DNA of 11,529 bases from an uncultured Eubacteriales bacterium (GCA_934446065.1 CAKSDP010000037.1:1-11529), one strand, 5' to 3'; shown: positions 1-9,849, numbered from the stretch's first letter. A program made the numbers and translations. Notes: generated from the letters alone by a model not told the origin.

Positions 1-66
1 GAGTGAGGGTAAGCACAAACTTTATTAAGTGATGTTTGCATAAATCCCATGTACAACAATCCCTCA

Positions 67-107
67 GTCAGCCATACGGCTGACAGCTCCCTTTACACAA
101 GGGAGCC
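67..107. repeat. Double-palindrome intergenic repeat, left copy
   Basis: Two adjacent hairpins. The first pairs GTCAGCC (67-73) with GGCTGAC (78-84) around the loop ATAC. The second pairs GCTCCCTT (86-93) with AAGGGAGC (99-106) around the loop TACAC. No T-tract follows, so this is not a typical terminator. The stretch 86-105 recurs at 11415-11434 in reverse complement over 20 bases, so it is a dispersed element. Similar CTCCCTT...AAGGGAG palindromes are common between genes in gut Clostridia, as I recall. Bases 1-60 show no gene and nothing else I can name. Confidence 0.75.
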
Positions 108-141
108 TTTTCTATACCCTCGCACTTACTGTATTTACTTC

Positions 142-204
142 AATAGGTTGAAAGTTTTTGGGGAAGGGTGCGGGGAACCACTTTTGCAAAAAGGGGTTCC
201 CCGC
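142..204. repeat. Dispersed repeat with long 3' hairpin, left copy
   Basis: Bases 142-174 are identical over 33 bases to 11470-11502. The conserved segment runs straight into a perfect 10-bp stem, GCGGGGAACC (170-179) with GGTTCCCCGC (195-204). The stem continues past an A-G mismatch into CTTTT (181-185) with AAAAG (189-193). The element ends about 35 bases before the rplJ promoter, so it could end transcription from an upstream gene that lies outside the window. That role is inferred; the repeat and hairpin are seen directly. Confidence 0.8.
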
Positions 205-238
205 GATAATGTTCCTCCAAAAAATTAGCAAAAAGATA

Positions 239-267
239 TTGACAAAGGGGAGGAGGGATGATATAAT
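239..267 (+). promoter_or_regulatory. Consensus sigma-A promoter of rplJL
   Basis: A perfect -35 box TTGACA (239-244) and a perfect -10 box TATAAT (262-267) are separated by exactly 17 bases. Transcription would start near 273-275, just before the L10-type leader. Such a strong promoter fits the high demand for ribosomal stalk proteins. It also shows that rplJ and rplL can be transcribed without reading in from rplK-rplA upstream. Confidence 0.92.
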
Positions 268-274
268 AGGTGTG

Positions 275-376
275 TTAATCCAAAGACAGCAGGTTCAAGT
301 ATAAGCTGCGGCTTCCCTGCCGAGGAGAGATATCGTGTGAACATAGCTCTTTTCGGCGTGCCGGAAGGAGCTTTTT
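275..376 (+). ncRNA. Ribosomal protein L10 leader with attenuator hairpin
   Basis: The untranslated leader has the look of the Firmicute L10 leader family: an AAAGACAGCAGG segment, pairing of GCAGG (289-293) with CCTGC (316-320), and an inner stem AAGC (303-306) with GCTT (311-314). It ends in a 12-bp hairpin, AGCTCTTTTCGG (345-356) with CCGGAAGGAGCT (361-372), loop CGTG, followed by TTTTT (372-376), which has the form of an intrinsic terminator. In this family the L10-L12 complex binds the leader and lowers its own expression. The fold was read by eye and not computed; an Rfam L10_leader search would settle the assignment. Confidence 0.85.
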
Positions 377-409
377 ATCTGCCGAAAATTTATAAGGAGG
401 TAGAAAACA

Positions 410-964
410 ATGCCCAGTCAGAAAATTCTCGAACAGAAGGCCAGTGCGGTTGAGGCGCTTTCCGAAAAGATCGGTCGTGCAGTTGCCGGCGTTCTCGTTA
501 AATATCAGGGAATTACCGTTGAGGATGACACGAAGCTGAGAGCCGCTCTTAGAGGAGCAGGCGTTGAGTATTCCGTCATCAAGAACACCATGATCGGCCG
601 TGCCTGCGAGAAGGCAGGACTCACCGGTATGGAATCTTTCCTCGACGGAATGAACGCACTCGCGATCAGCTATGACGATCCGGTTGCTCCCGCGAAGATC
701 CTGAAGGAATATGCCGAAAAGGTTGAGACCTTTGAGATCCGCGCCGGCTTCCTTGACGGTGCCGTCGTTGACGTAGCAACGATCAATGAGCTTGCAGACA
801 TCCCCCCGAAGGAAGTTCTTCTTGCAAGACTTCTCGGATCCCTCACCAGACCCCTCTCCGGACTCGCAGTTGCCCTTCAGGCAGTTGTCGACAAGAACGG
901 CGAGGCTGCACCCGCAGACGCTGCTGAAGCAGCTCCCGCTGAGGAAGCACCCGCTGCCGAGTAA
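410..964 (+). CDS. rplJ: Ribosomal protein L10 (uL10)
   Basis: This 184-residue protein is the base of the large-subunit stalk. It binds 23S rRNA through its N-terminal domain and holds L7/L12 dimers on its C-terminal helix. The N-terminal part has the family pattern: a helix near residues 5-25, the VLVKYQGITV strand, and the YSVIKNTMIGRA segment near 53-65. The last 20 or so residues are rich in Ala and Glu, slightly longer than the usual 165-175-residue form. The start is well fixed: AAGGAGG at 394-400 lies nine bases before the ATG. It is co-transcribed with rplL 87 bases downstream, and the leader probably gives autogenous control. Ile codons are ATC or ATT only, as expected of a highly expressed gene. 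Confidence 0.97.
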   Translation: MPSQKILEQKASAVEALSEKIGRAVAGVLVKYQGITVEDDTKLRAALRGAGVEYSVIKNTMIGRACEKAGLTGMESFLDGMNALAISYDDPVAPAKILKEYAEKVETFEIRAGFLDGAVVDVATINELADIPPKEVLLARLLGSLTRPLSGLAVALQAVVDKNGEAAPADAAEAAPAEEAPAAE

Positions 965-974
965 TCGGCAAATT

Positions 975-1009
975 GAGCCGCACGGCTCCTCACGCCGGAG
1001 AGCATCCGG
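975..1009 (+). promoter_or_regulatory. Small hairpins in the rplJ-rplL gap
   Basis: Two short stems lie in the 87-base gap: GAGCCG (975-980) with CGGCTC (983-988), and CCGGA (995-999) with TCCGG (1005-1009). There is no T-tract, so read-through into rplL is expected. They might serve as an RNA processing or stability element that helps make more L7/L12 than L10, but that is only inference and the stems are short. Confidence 0.3.
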
Positions 1010-1051
1010 ACACTGAAAATCAAAACTTAATTTATTTTGGAGGTATAAAAA

Positions 1052-1429
1052 ATGGCATCCGAAAAGACCACACAGATTCTTGATGAAATCAAAGCTCTTA
1101 CTATTCTTGAGCTTGCTGACCTCGTAAAGGCTATCGAGGAGGAGTTCGGCGTATCCGCTGCTCCTGTTGCTGTCGCTGTTGCAGGCGGCGCTGCTCCCGC
1201 TGCTGCAGCTGAGGAGAAGACCGAGTTTGACGTTGTGCTGAAGTCCTTCGGCGCAAAGAAGCTCGACGTTATCAAGGTTGTTCGTGAGATCACCGGTCTC
1301 GGCCTGAAAGAGGCTAAGGAGATGGTCGAGGGCGCTCCGAAGAACGTCAAGGAAGGCGTTAGCAAGGAAGACGCTGAGGACATCAAGAACAAGCTCACCG
1401 CTGCTGGCGCTGAGGTTGAGGTCAAGTAA
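1052..1429 (+). CDS. rplL: Ribosomal protein L7/L12 (bL12)
   Basis: The 125-residue stalk protein recruits and stimulates translation GTPases such as EF-Tu and EF-G. Its three usual parts are visible: an N-terminal dimerisation domain (about residues 1-34, which also binds L10), an Ala/Gly/Val-rich hinge (about 35-53), and the globular C-terminal domain (about 57-125) with the EFDVVLKSFGAKKLDVIKVV start and the GLGLKEAKEMVEGAP motif. Length matches the family. GGAGG at 1039-1043 lies eight bases before the ATG. It is second in the rplJL unit and is followed at once by a strong terminator. No Ile codon in it is ATA. Confidence 0.97.
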   Translation: MASEKTTQILDEIKALTILELADLVKAIEEEFGVSAAPVAVAVAGGAAPAAAAEEKTEFDVVLKSFGAKKLDVIKVVREITGLGLKEAKEMVEGAPKNVKEGVSKEDAEDIKNKLTAAGAEVEVK

Positions 1430-1446
1430 TTTTTACTCACCTGTAC

Positions 1447-1478
1447 AAAAGGCTGTCGCTTTCTGCGGCAGCTTTTTT
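1447..1478 (+). terminator. Intrinsic terminator of rplJL
   Basis: An 8-bp stem, GCTGTCGC (1452-1459) with GCGGCAGC (1465-1472) with one G-U pair, has the loop TTTCT. It is preceded by AAAAG and followed by six T (1473-1478). It starts 18 bases after the rplL stop. This is a classical Rho-independent terminator and isolates the two ribosomal genes from the radical SAM gene. Confidence 0.92.
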
Positions 1479-1498
1479 GTGATAGATCGGCAGTTTTT

Positions 1499-1530
1499 GC
1501 GAAAGGGGCTTTAACAAAAGCCCCTTTCGC
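1499..1530. repeat. Perfect 14-bp palindrome after the terminator
   Basis: GCGAAAGGGGCTTT (1499-1512) pairs without mismatch with AAAGCCCCTTTCGC (1517-1530) around the loop AACA. It sits 20 bases after the rplL terminator and has no T-tract on either strand. It may be a dispersed palindromic element, a backup barrier to transcription, or a mRNA 5' structure for the next gene. The structure is clear but its role is not. Confidence 0.65.
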
Positions 1531-1587
1531 GCTATCCCCAAAAGCCATCATTTACTATTTCGCACCGCATAAAGAAAGGATCCGCGT

Positions 1588-2541
1588 ATGAAAAAGCCGA
1601 CACAGCGGGATACTAATCCGTATAGATTCTCCGATTCAAACAAGCGTTACCAGACGTTTGACTACTACGCGCGCAGCCGCTTCGGCAAAAAATGCGCAAA
1701 GATCCCGCTTGACGCCGGGCTTTCCTGCCCCAATATCGAAAACGCCGGCAGCGGCTGTATCTACTGCCTCGGCGGATCTTCCGCCGCAGTAGGCGAGACC
1801 CTGACCGAGCAGTATGAGCGCGGCGTCTCTGCACTCGGCTCAAAATGGCACGACTTCGCACGTATTCCCTATCTCCAGGCACATACCAACACCTTTGCCC
1901 CCGTCCCGCGCCTTCGCGAGATCTATAAAGAGGCAGCCGCCCTCGACGGCGCAGTCATGCTCGCGATCGCAACGCGCGCCGATTGCCTCGGCGACGACGT
2001 TTGCGCCCTCCTTCGCGAAGTGTCGGAGTCTGTCCCGCTCCTCGTCGAGCTGGGACTCCAGACCTCCTGCGACCGCACCGCCGACCTCATCGGCCGCAGC
2101 CACAGCTCCGCCGATTTTGTGCGCGGATACGAGCGCCTGCGCAGCGTCGGCGGGGACATAGCCGTGTGCATCCACCTCATAAACGGACTCCCCGGCGAGA
2201 GCCGCCGCGAGATGCTCGACTCCGCAAAGTTCTGCGCCGCGCTCGCGCCCGATATGGTGAAGCTCCACCTGCTCCACGTGCTCGACGGCACTCCGCTTGC
2301 CGATATGTACAGACGCGGCGAATACGTACCGATGGAGATGGACGATTACGTCGAAACGGTCGCCGATCAGATCGAGCGAATGCCCGAGCGCACCGTCATC
2401 GCCCGCCTCACCGGCGACGGCATTGCTTCGGCTCTGCTTGCGCCCGATTGGAGCCGCCGCAAAGTCGCCGTCATCAACAAGATAGACCGCACGCTGTACG
2501 AGCGCGGAACGTATCAAGGGTGCCGATGTTTAGAAAAATAG
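1588..2541 (+). CDS. TIGR01212/YhcC-like radical SAM protein
   Basis: The 317-residue protein is a cytoplasmic radical S-adenosylmethionine enzyme of the family related to E. coli YhcC, whose substrate is not established as far as I know. The [4Fe-4S] cysteines are C47, C57 and C60, in the setting LDAGLSCPN...GCIYC. Other family marks are YLQAHTNTFAP (95-105), ELGLQT (154-159), the IHLINGLPGE segment (195-204), KLHLLHVLDGTPL (225-237) and ARLTGDG near 272-278. The length is typical. A CRC pair, C312 and C314, lies close to the C terminus. The ATG is supported by AAAGGA at 1575-1580. No convincing promoter is visible in the short gap after the palindrome. Nearby genes give no hint of the substrate. 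Confidence 0.93.
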   Translation: MKKPTQRDTNPYRFSDSNKRYQTFDYYARSRFGKKCAKIPLDAGLSCPNIENAGSGCIYCLGGSSAAVGETLTEQYERGVSALGSKWHDFARIPYLQAHTNTFAPVPRLREIYKEAAALDGAVMLAIATRADCLGDDVCALLREVSESVPLLVELGLQTSCDRTADLIGRSHSSADFVRGYERLRSVGGDIAVCIHLINGLPGESRREMLDSAKFCAALAPDMVKLHLLHVLDGTPLADMYRRGEYVPMEMDDYVETVADQIERMPERTVIARLTGDGIASALLAPDWSRRKVAVINKIDRTLYERGTYQGCRCLEK

Positions 2542-2552
2542 CGCAAATTTCA

Positions 2553-2564
2553 AAACAAACGTTC
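2553..2564. promoter_or_regulatory. Candidate LexA (SOS) box before uvrB
   Basis: AAACAAACGTTC reads on the minus strand as GAAC-N4-GTTT, which fits the clostridial LexA box as I recall it and is one base off the Bacillus GAAC-N4-GTTC form. A weaker site, AAACATTTGTGC (2585-2596), abuts the -10 box, about 32 bases (near three helical turns) away. uvrBA is a standard SOS target in Firmicutes, which supports the call. The motif is short, so chance remains possible. Confidence 0.5.
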
Positions 2565-2593
2565 GCGAAAGCCTTTATTTTTGAAAACATTTG

Positions 2594-2602
2594 TGCTATA
2601 AT
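2594..2602 (+). promoter_or_regulatory. Extended -10 promoter of uvrBA
   Basis: TGC immediately precedes a perfect TATAAT (2597-2602), giving an extended -10 element. The hexamer 17 bases upstream (TTTATT, 2574-2579) is only a weak -35 box. Transcription would start near 2608, about 36 bases before the uvrB ATG. The candidate LexA sites fall across and just upstream of this promoter. Confidence 0.7.
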
Positions 2603-2643
2603 AGTACAGTAAGACAAAATTCGCGCGGAGCGGAGGTGCTCAG

Positions 2644-4632
2644 ATGGATCATTTTGAACTTGTCTCGGAGTATAAGCCGACAGGCGATCAGCCGCAGGCG
2701 ATCGACCGCCTTGTTGACGGGCTGAATCACGGAATGCGCGAGCAGGTGCTCCTCGGCGTCACCGGCTCCGGAAAGACCTTTACCATGGCGAACATCATCG
2801 CAAAGGCGAACCGCCCGACACTTGTGCTCGCTCACAACAAGACCCTCGCGGCACAGCTCTGCTCGGAGTTCCGCGAGTTTTTTCCGCACAACGCCGTGGA
2901 GTATTTTGTTTCATACTACGACTATTATCAGCCGGAGGCGTATGTCCCCGGAAAGGATATGTACATCGAAAAGGATTCGTCGATAAACGACGAGATCGAC
3001 AAGCTCCGCCACAGCGCGACCTCCGCTCTTTTTGAGCGGCGCGACGTCATCATCGTCGCGAGCGTCTCGTGCATATACAGCCTTGGTCCGCCGGAGGAAT
3101 ACTCCGGTCAGGTGACCTCGATCAGACCGGGCATTGAGATCTCGCGCGACGCCCTCGCCGAACATTTTATCGAGATCGGCTACGATCGCGGCGACATCGA
3201 CCTCGTGCGCGGCAAGTTCCGCCTGCGCGGCGACACGCTCGAGATCATGCCGTCGAACACAAGCGACACCGCGATCCGCGTCGAATTCTTCGGCGACGAG
3301 ATCGACCGCGTGTCCGAGATCGACCCGCTCTCCGGCGCGGTCAAGTCGCGCGTCACGTATGCTGCGGTCTATCCCGCGACGCACTACGTGATCGCCCCCG
3401 AGAAGAAGGAGAATGCGTTCGAGACGATCGAGCGCGAGCTTGAGGAGCGCGTCGCGTACTTCCAGTCGTGCGGCAAGCTCATCGAGGCACAGCGCATAGA
3501 GGAGCGCACGCGCTACGACCTTGAGATGCTGCGCGAGATCGGCTATTGCAGCGGCGTCGAGAACTACTCGCGCGTGTTCGCCGGACGCGAGCCCGGATCG
3601 ACTCCGTATACGCTGCTCGACTATTTCCCGCGCGATTTCATCACGTTTGTCGATGAGTCGCACGTAACGCTGCCGCAGGTGCGCGGCATGAGCGGCGGCG
3701 ACCGCGCCCGCAAGCAGAATCTTGTGGAATACGGTTTCCGCCTGCCGTCGGCATACGACAACAGACCGCTGTTCTTTGATGAATTCGAGGCGAAGCTCGG
3801 TCAGTCGATCATGGTCTCGGCGACCCCCGCCGAGTACGAGCGCGAGCACGCGTCTCAGATCGTCGAACAGCTCATCCGCCCGACGGGACTTATCGATCCC
3901 GAGATCGAGGTGCGTCCGGTCGAGACTCAGGTCGACGACCTCATAGGCGAGATACGCACAAGAGTTGCCGACGGCGGACGCGTGCTCGTCACGACACTCA
4001 CGAAAAAGATGGCGGAGGATCTCACCGGATACCTCGACGAACAGGGCATCCGCGTGAAATACATCCACCACAACATAGATACGATGGAGCGCATGGAGCT
4101 GCTCCGCGACCTCAGGCAGGGCGTGTTTGACGTCCTCGTCGGAATAAATCTGCTCCGCGAGGGCATAGACCTGCCGGAGGTAACGCTCGTCGCCGTACTC
4201 GACGCCGACAAGGAGGGTATGCTCCGCAGCGAAACGGCGCTCGTGCAGATCATCGGGCGCGCTGCCCGCAACGTCGGCGGCAAGGTCATCATGTACGCCG
4301 ACACGGTAACAAAGTCGATGCGCGCAGCCATCGACGAGACGAACCGACGCCGCGCCATCCAGACCGCATACAACAAGGAGCACGGCATCACGCCGCAGAC
4401 GATAAAGAAGGAGATACGCGAGCTGATCTCGATCGGCACGACAGAGGACGGCGCGTCGAAGAAATCGAAGAAGGGACGCGGACGCGAGCGCACCGCGCCG
4501 AAGAGCGCCGCCGAGCGTTCCCGCATGATCGAGGAGATGCGCGCGGACATGAAGCGCGCCGCAAAAGAACTTCGGTTCGAGGAGGCGGCGTACCTGCGCG
4601 ATCGCATAAAGGAGCTTGAGATCACTAAGTGA
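2644..4632 (+). CDS. uvrB: Excinuclease ABC subunit UvrB
   Basis: UvrB is the central protein of nucleotide excision repair. It is loaded by UvrA onto damaged DNA, verifies the lesion with its beta-hairpin and recruits UvrC for incision. The 662 residues match the family. Visible marks are Walker A GVTGSGKT (38-45), the hairpin region YYDYYQPEAYVPG (91-103), the DESH box (337-340), VSATPAEYE (391-399), the helicase motifs GINLLREGIDLPE (500-512) and QIIGRAARN (535-543), and a C-terminal UVR motif (about 628-660) that contacts UvrC. A Lys/Arg-rich linker lies near 606-620. GGAGGTG (2632-2638) supports the ATG. The gene heads an operon with uvrA, whose start is 30 bases past the stop. Confidence 0.98.
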   Translation: MDHFELVSEYKPTGDQPQAIDRLVDGLNHGMREQVLLGVTGSGKTFTMANIIAKANRPTLVLAHNKTLAAQLCSEFREFFPHNAVEYFVSYYDYYQPEAYVPGKDMYIEKDSSINDEIDKLRHSATSALFERRDVIIVASVSCIYSLGPPEEYSGQVTSIRPGIEISRDALAEHFIEIGYDRGDIDLVRGKFRLRGDTLEIMPSNTSDTAIRVEFFGDEIDRVSEIDPLSGAVKSRVTYAAVYPATHYVIAPEKKENAFETIERELEERVAYFQSCGKLIEAQRIEERTRYDLEMLREIGYCSGVENYSRVFAGREPGSTPYTLLDYFPRDFITFVDESHVTLPQVRGMSGGDRARKQNLVEYGFRLPSAYDNRPLFFDEFEAKLGQSIMVSATPAEYEREHASQIVEQLIRPTGLIDPEIEVRPVETQVDDLIGEIRTRVADGGRVLVTTLTKKMAEDLTGYLDEQGIRVKYIHHNIDTMERMELLRDLRQGVFDVLVGINLLREGIDLPEVTLVAVLDADKEGMLRSETALVQIIGRAARNVGGKVIMYADTVTKSMRAAIDETNRRRAIQTAYNKEHGITPQTIKKEIRELISIGTTEDGASKKSKKGRGRERTAPKSAAERSRMIEEMRADMKRAAKELRFEEAAYLRDRIKELEITK

Positions 4633-4662
4633 GTATGTCTCACACATAATTAAGGATAGAAT

Positions 4663-7494
<2,832 letters not shown>

Positions 7495-7511
7495 GGCGAC
7501 GGGGACGGGGA

Positions 7512-7596
7512 CGCTTTTTCGTGAAAGGGGACGCGTGTTCTTTTCTTAAAAGAAAAGAACATGCGTCTCCTCTCTCAAAAAGCAACCGTATCCCTT
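7512..7596. repeat. Composite palindromic repeat between uvrA and ybaK
   Basis: The core is a 17-bp hairpin, GACGCGTGTTCTTTTCT (7530-7546) with 7551-7567, loop TAAA, with one G-U pair; weaker pairing extends it to about 7526-7571. On the left is TTTTCGTGAAAGGG (7516-7529). On the right, 7579-7596 is the reverse complement of 11208-11225 at 17 of 18 bases. The same modules recur after the AI-2E gene at 11192-11238. The repeat runs up to the ybaK stop codon. Because uvrA and ybaK converge here, it may act as a two-way transcription barrier, although there is no good T-tract. Confidence 0.75.
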
Positions 7597-8077
7597 ACGC
7601 CGTGATGTCGCAGAACTTTGCCCCGACGAACGCCGCAAGATCATCCGGAGCTATCACCAGCTGAAGCCCGCGCATTCCCGCACTCACGCGTATCAGATCA
7701 AATAAGAGCGCGGATTCGTCAATGTACGTCGGAAACTTCTTCTTCATCCCGATCGGGGAGCACCCACCGCGAACGTAACCCGTCAGCGGCAGCAGCTCCT
7801 TCTGATGAAGCATCGCAAGACTCTTGTCCCCGGACGCCGCCGCGCACTTCTTCAGATCAAGCTCGTACGCCACCGGGATCACGAATACCCGCGCTTCTCC
7901 CGCAGCGTTCTTCGTCACAAGCGTCTTGAATACAGTGTCCGCGTCCGCACCCATCATCTCCGCCGCGTGCGTGCCGGACAAATCATCCTCGTCAACCTCG
8001 TATTTGTCCGTCTCATACTTTACGCCCGCAGCGTCAAGCAGACGCATCGCGTTCGTCTTAACAGCCTTTTCCTTCAT
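7595..8077 (-). CDS. ybaK: YbaK-type Cys-tRNA(Pro) deacylase
   Basis: The 160-residue protein belongs to the YbaK/EbsC family of free-standing editing domains. These hydrolyse Cys wrongly attached to tRNA(Pro) by prolyl-tRNA synthetase, in the cytoplasm. Length fits the family. The conserved Lys of the VFKTLV motif is K51, and GYVRGGCSPIGMKKK spans 100-114, matching the family's Gly-rich active-site loop. The N terminus has the usual KTNAMRLLDAAGVKY pattern. The start lies only 20 bases after the fhs stop on the same strand, and the AAGG near the ATG is too close to be a good ribosome site, so translation may depend on coupling to fhs. The exact tRNA substrate is inferred from the family; related clades edit other misacylated tRNAs. 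Confidence 0.93.
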   Translation of the reverse strand: MKEKAVKTNAMRLLDAAGVKYETDKYEVDEDDLSGTHAAEMMGADADTVFKTLVTKNAAGEARVFVIPVAYELDLKKCAAASGDKSLAMLHQKELLPLTGYVRGGCSPIGMKKKFPTYIDESALLFDLIRVSAGMRGLQLVIAPDDLAAFVGAKFCDITA

Positions 8078-8097
8078 GCCTTACCGCTCTCACCGCA

Positions 8098-9780
8098 TCA
8101 GAATAAGCCGACGATATCGCCCGCATCGTTTACACCGATCGCCTCTGCCGCAGGCACCTTCGGCAGCCCCGGCATCGTCATGATGCTGCCGGTCAGCGCA
8201 ACAATGAAGCCCGCGCCCGCCGACAGGCGAACCTGACGTACCGTTACCTCAAATCCATCCGGCGCGCACAGCTTTGCCGGATCATCGGAGAAGCTGTACT
8301 GCGTCTTTGCCATGCAGATCGGCAGCCCCGCGTAACCGAGCGACTCAAGCTCGGCAATGCCCTTCTCCGCCTCCTTCGTGAATACAACACCGTCACCGCG
8401 GTATACGCGGCGAACGATCTCGCAGATCTTCTCCTTTATCGGAAGCGCCGTGTCATACGCGAACGAGAACTCGCCGTGCTCCTTCTCGCAAAGGCGAACG
8501 ACCTCGCGCGCAAGTTCGTCGCCGCCCGCGCCTCCCTTCGCCCATACCTCCGAGAGAACAACGTTCACACCAAGCTCGCGGCACGCCGCCATGACCTCGG
8601 TGATCTCCGCCTCGGTGTCGGTCGGGAATCGGTTGAGCGCAACAACCGCCGGCAGCTTGTATACGTCCTTGATGTTCGACAGATGGCGCAGAAGATTCGG
8701 CATCCCGCGGCGCAGCGCGGGAATGTTCTCCGCCGAAAGATCGGCTTTCGCCACACCGCCGTGCATCTTCAGCGCACGGATAGTGCCGACAAGCACCACG
8801 GCAGAAGGCTCAAGCCCCGCCGCGCGGCACTTGATGTCAAAGAATTTTTCGGCACCGAGATCCGCGCCGAAGCCCGCCTCCGTCACAGCGTAGTCGCCGA
8901 GCTTCATCGCAAGGCGCGTCGCCGCGATTGAGTTGCACCCGTGCGCAATGTTCGCGAACGGTCCGCCGTGCACGATCGCCGGAACACCGCCGAGCGTCTG
9001 CACAAGATTCGGCATCATCGCGTCGCGCAGGAGCGCGGTCATCGCACCGTCAGCGCGGATGTCACCGCAGGTGACAGGCTCACCCGAGTACGTGTAGGCG
9101 ACGACCATGCGCGCAAGGCGCTCTCTGAGGTCGGAAAGTCCGTCCGCAAGGCAGAACACCGCCATGACCTCGGAAGCGACGGTGATGTCGAAGCCGTCCT
9201 CACGCGGGACGCCGTTCACCTTGCCGCCGAGTCCGTCCGTGATAAAGCGGAGCTGGCGGTCGTTCATGTCAACGCAGCGCTTCCACGTGATCCGTCGGGG
9301 ATCTATGCCGAGGGCGTTGCCCTGATAAATATGGTTGTCGATCATCGCGGCGAGCAGATTGTTTGCCGCGCCGATCGCGTGAAAATCTCCTGTAAAGTGG
9401 AGGTTTATATCCTCCATCGGTACGACCTGCGCGTACCCGCCGCCTGCCGCGCCGCCCTTGATGCCGAACACCGGTCCGAGCGACGGCTCGCGGAGGGCGA
9501 CCGCGACGTTCTTGCCGATGTTCGCAAGCGCGTCCGCAAGCCCGATGGTAGTTGTAGTCTTGCCCTCGCCGGCAGGAGTCGGCGTGATCGCGGTCACAAG
9601 GATGAGGTTTGATTTGCCGGATCCGACGGTCGGATCGCAAAGGATCTCGGGGGACACCTTCGCCTTGTATCTGCCGTATCTCTCGAGATATTTCTCGGGG
9701 ATACCGGCTCTGTCGGCAATCGCCTCGATCGGCTGCATTTTGTGTGCTCTTGCAATTTCGATATCGCTTTTAATTTCCAC
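8098..9780 (-). CDS. fhs: Formate-tetrahydrofolate ligase
   Basis: The enzyme makes 10-formyl-tetrahydrofolate from formate, ATP and tetrahydrofolate, feeding purine synthesis, initiator formylation and, in acetogens, the methyl branch of the Wood-Ljungdahl pathway. The 560 residues match the monofunctional bacterial form. The ATP loop TPAGEGKT is at 68-75, followed by EPSLGPVFGIKGGAAGGG (98-115) and INLHFTGDFHAI (125-136). The C terminus, GVNDAGDIVGLF, is also typical. AGAGGAG on the minus strand (about 9788-9794) sits seven bases before the ATG. ybaK follows in the same orientation. No folD, fchA or other folate gene is in the window, so its presence alone does not show acetogenesis. Confidence 0.98.
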   Translation of the reverse strand: MEIKSDIEIARAHKMQPIEAIADRAGIPEKYLERYGRYKAKVSPEILCDPTVGSGKSNLILVTAITPTPAGEGKTTTTIGLADALANIGKNVAVALREPSLGPVFGIKGGAAGGGYAQVVPMEDINLHFTGDFHAIGAANNLLAAMIDNHIYQGNALGIDPRRITWKRCVDMNDRQLRFITDGLGGKVNGVPREDGFDITVASEVMAVFCLADGLSDLRERLARMVVAYTYSGEPVTCGDIRADGAMTALLRDAMMPNLVQTLGGVPAIVHGGPFANIAHGCNSIAATRLAMKLGDYAVTEAGFGADLGAEKFFDIKCRAAGLEPSAVVLVGTIRALKMHGGVAKADLSAENIPALRRGMPNLLRHLSNIKDVYKLPAVVALNRFPTDTEAEITEVMAACRELGVNVVLSEVWAKGGAGGDELAREVVRLCEKEHGEFSFAYDTALPIKEKICEIVRRVYRGDGVVFTKEAEKGIAELESLGYAGLPICMAKTQYSFSDDPAKLCAPDGFEVTVRQVRLSAGAGFIVALTGSIMTMPGLPKVPAAEAIGVNDAGDIVGLF

Positions 9781-9849
9781 GCTTGTACTCCTCTGAATGA
9801 TGATTTTCCCCGCACGGGTGAGACTTTATATACTAAACTTCCTTAGTAT

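Noticed and set aside
8941..9612. 223-residue plus-strand frame opposite fhs
   Set aside because: fhs on the other strand accounts for the coding signal; no family features are seen in this frame.
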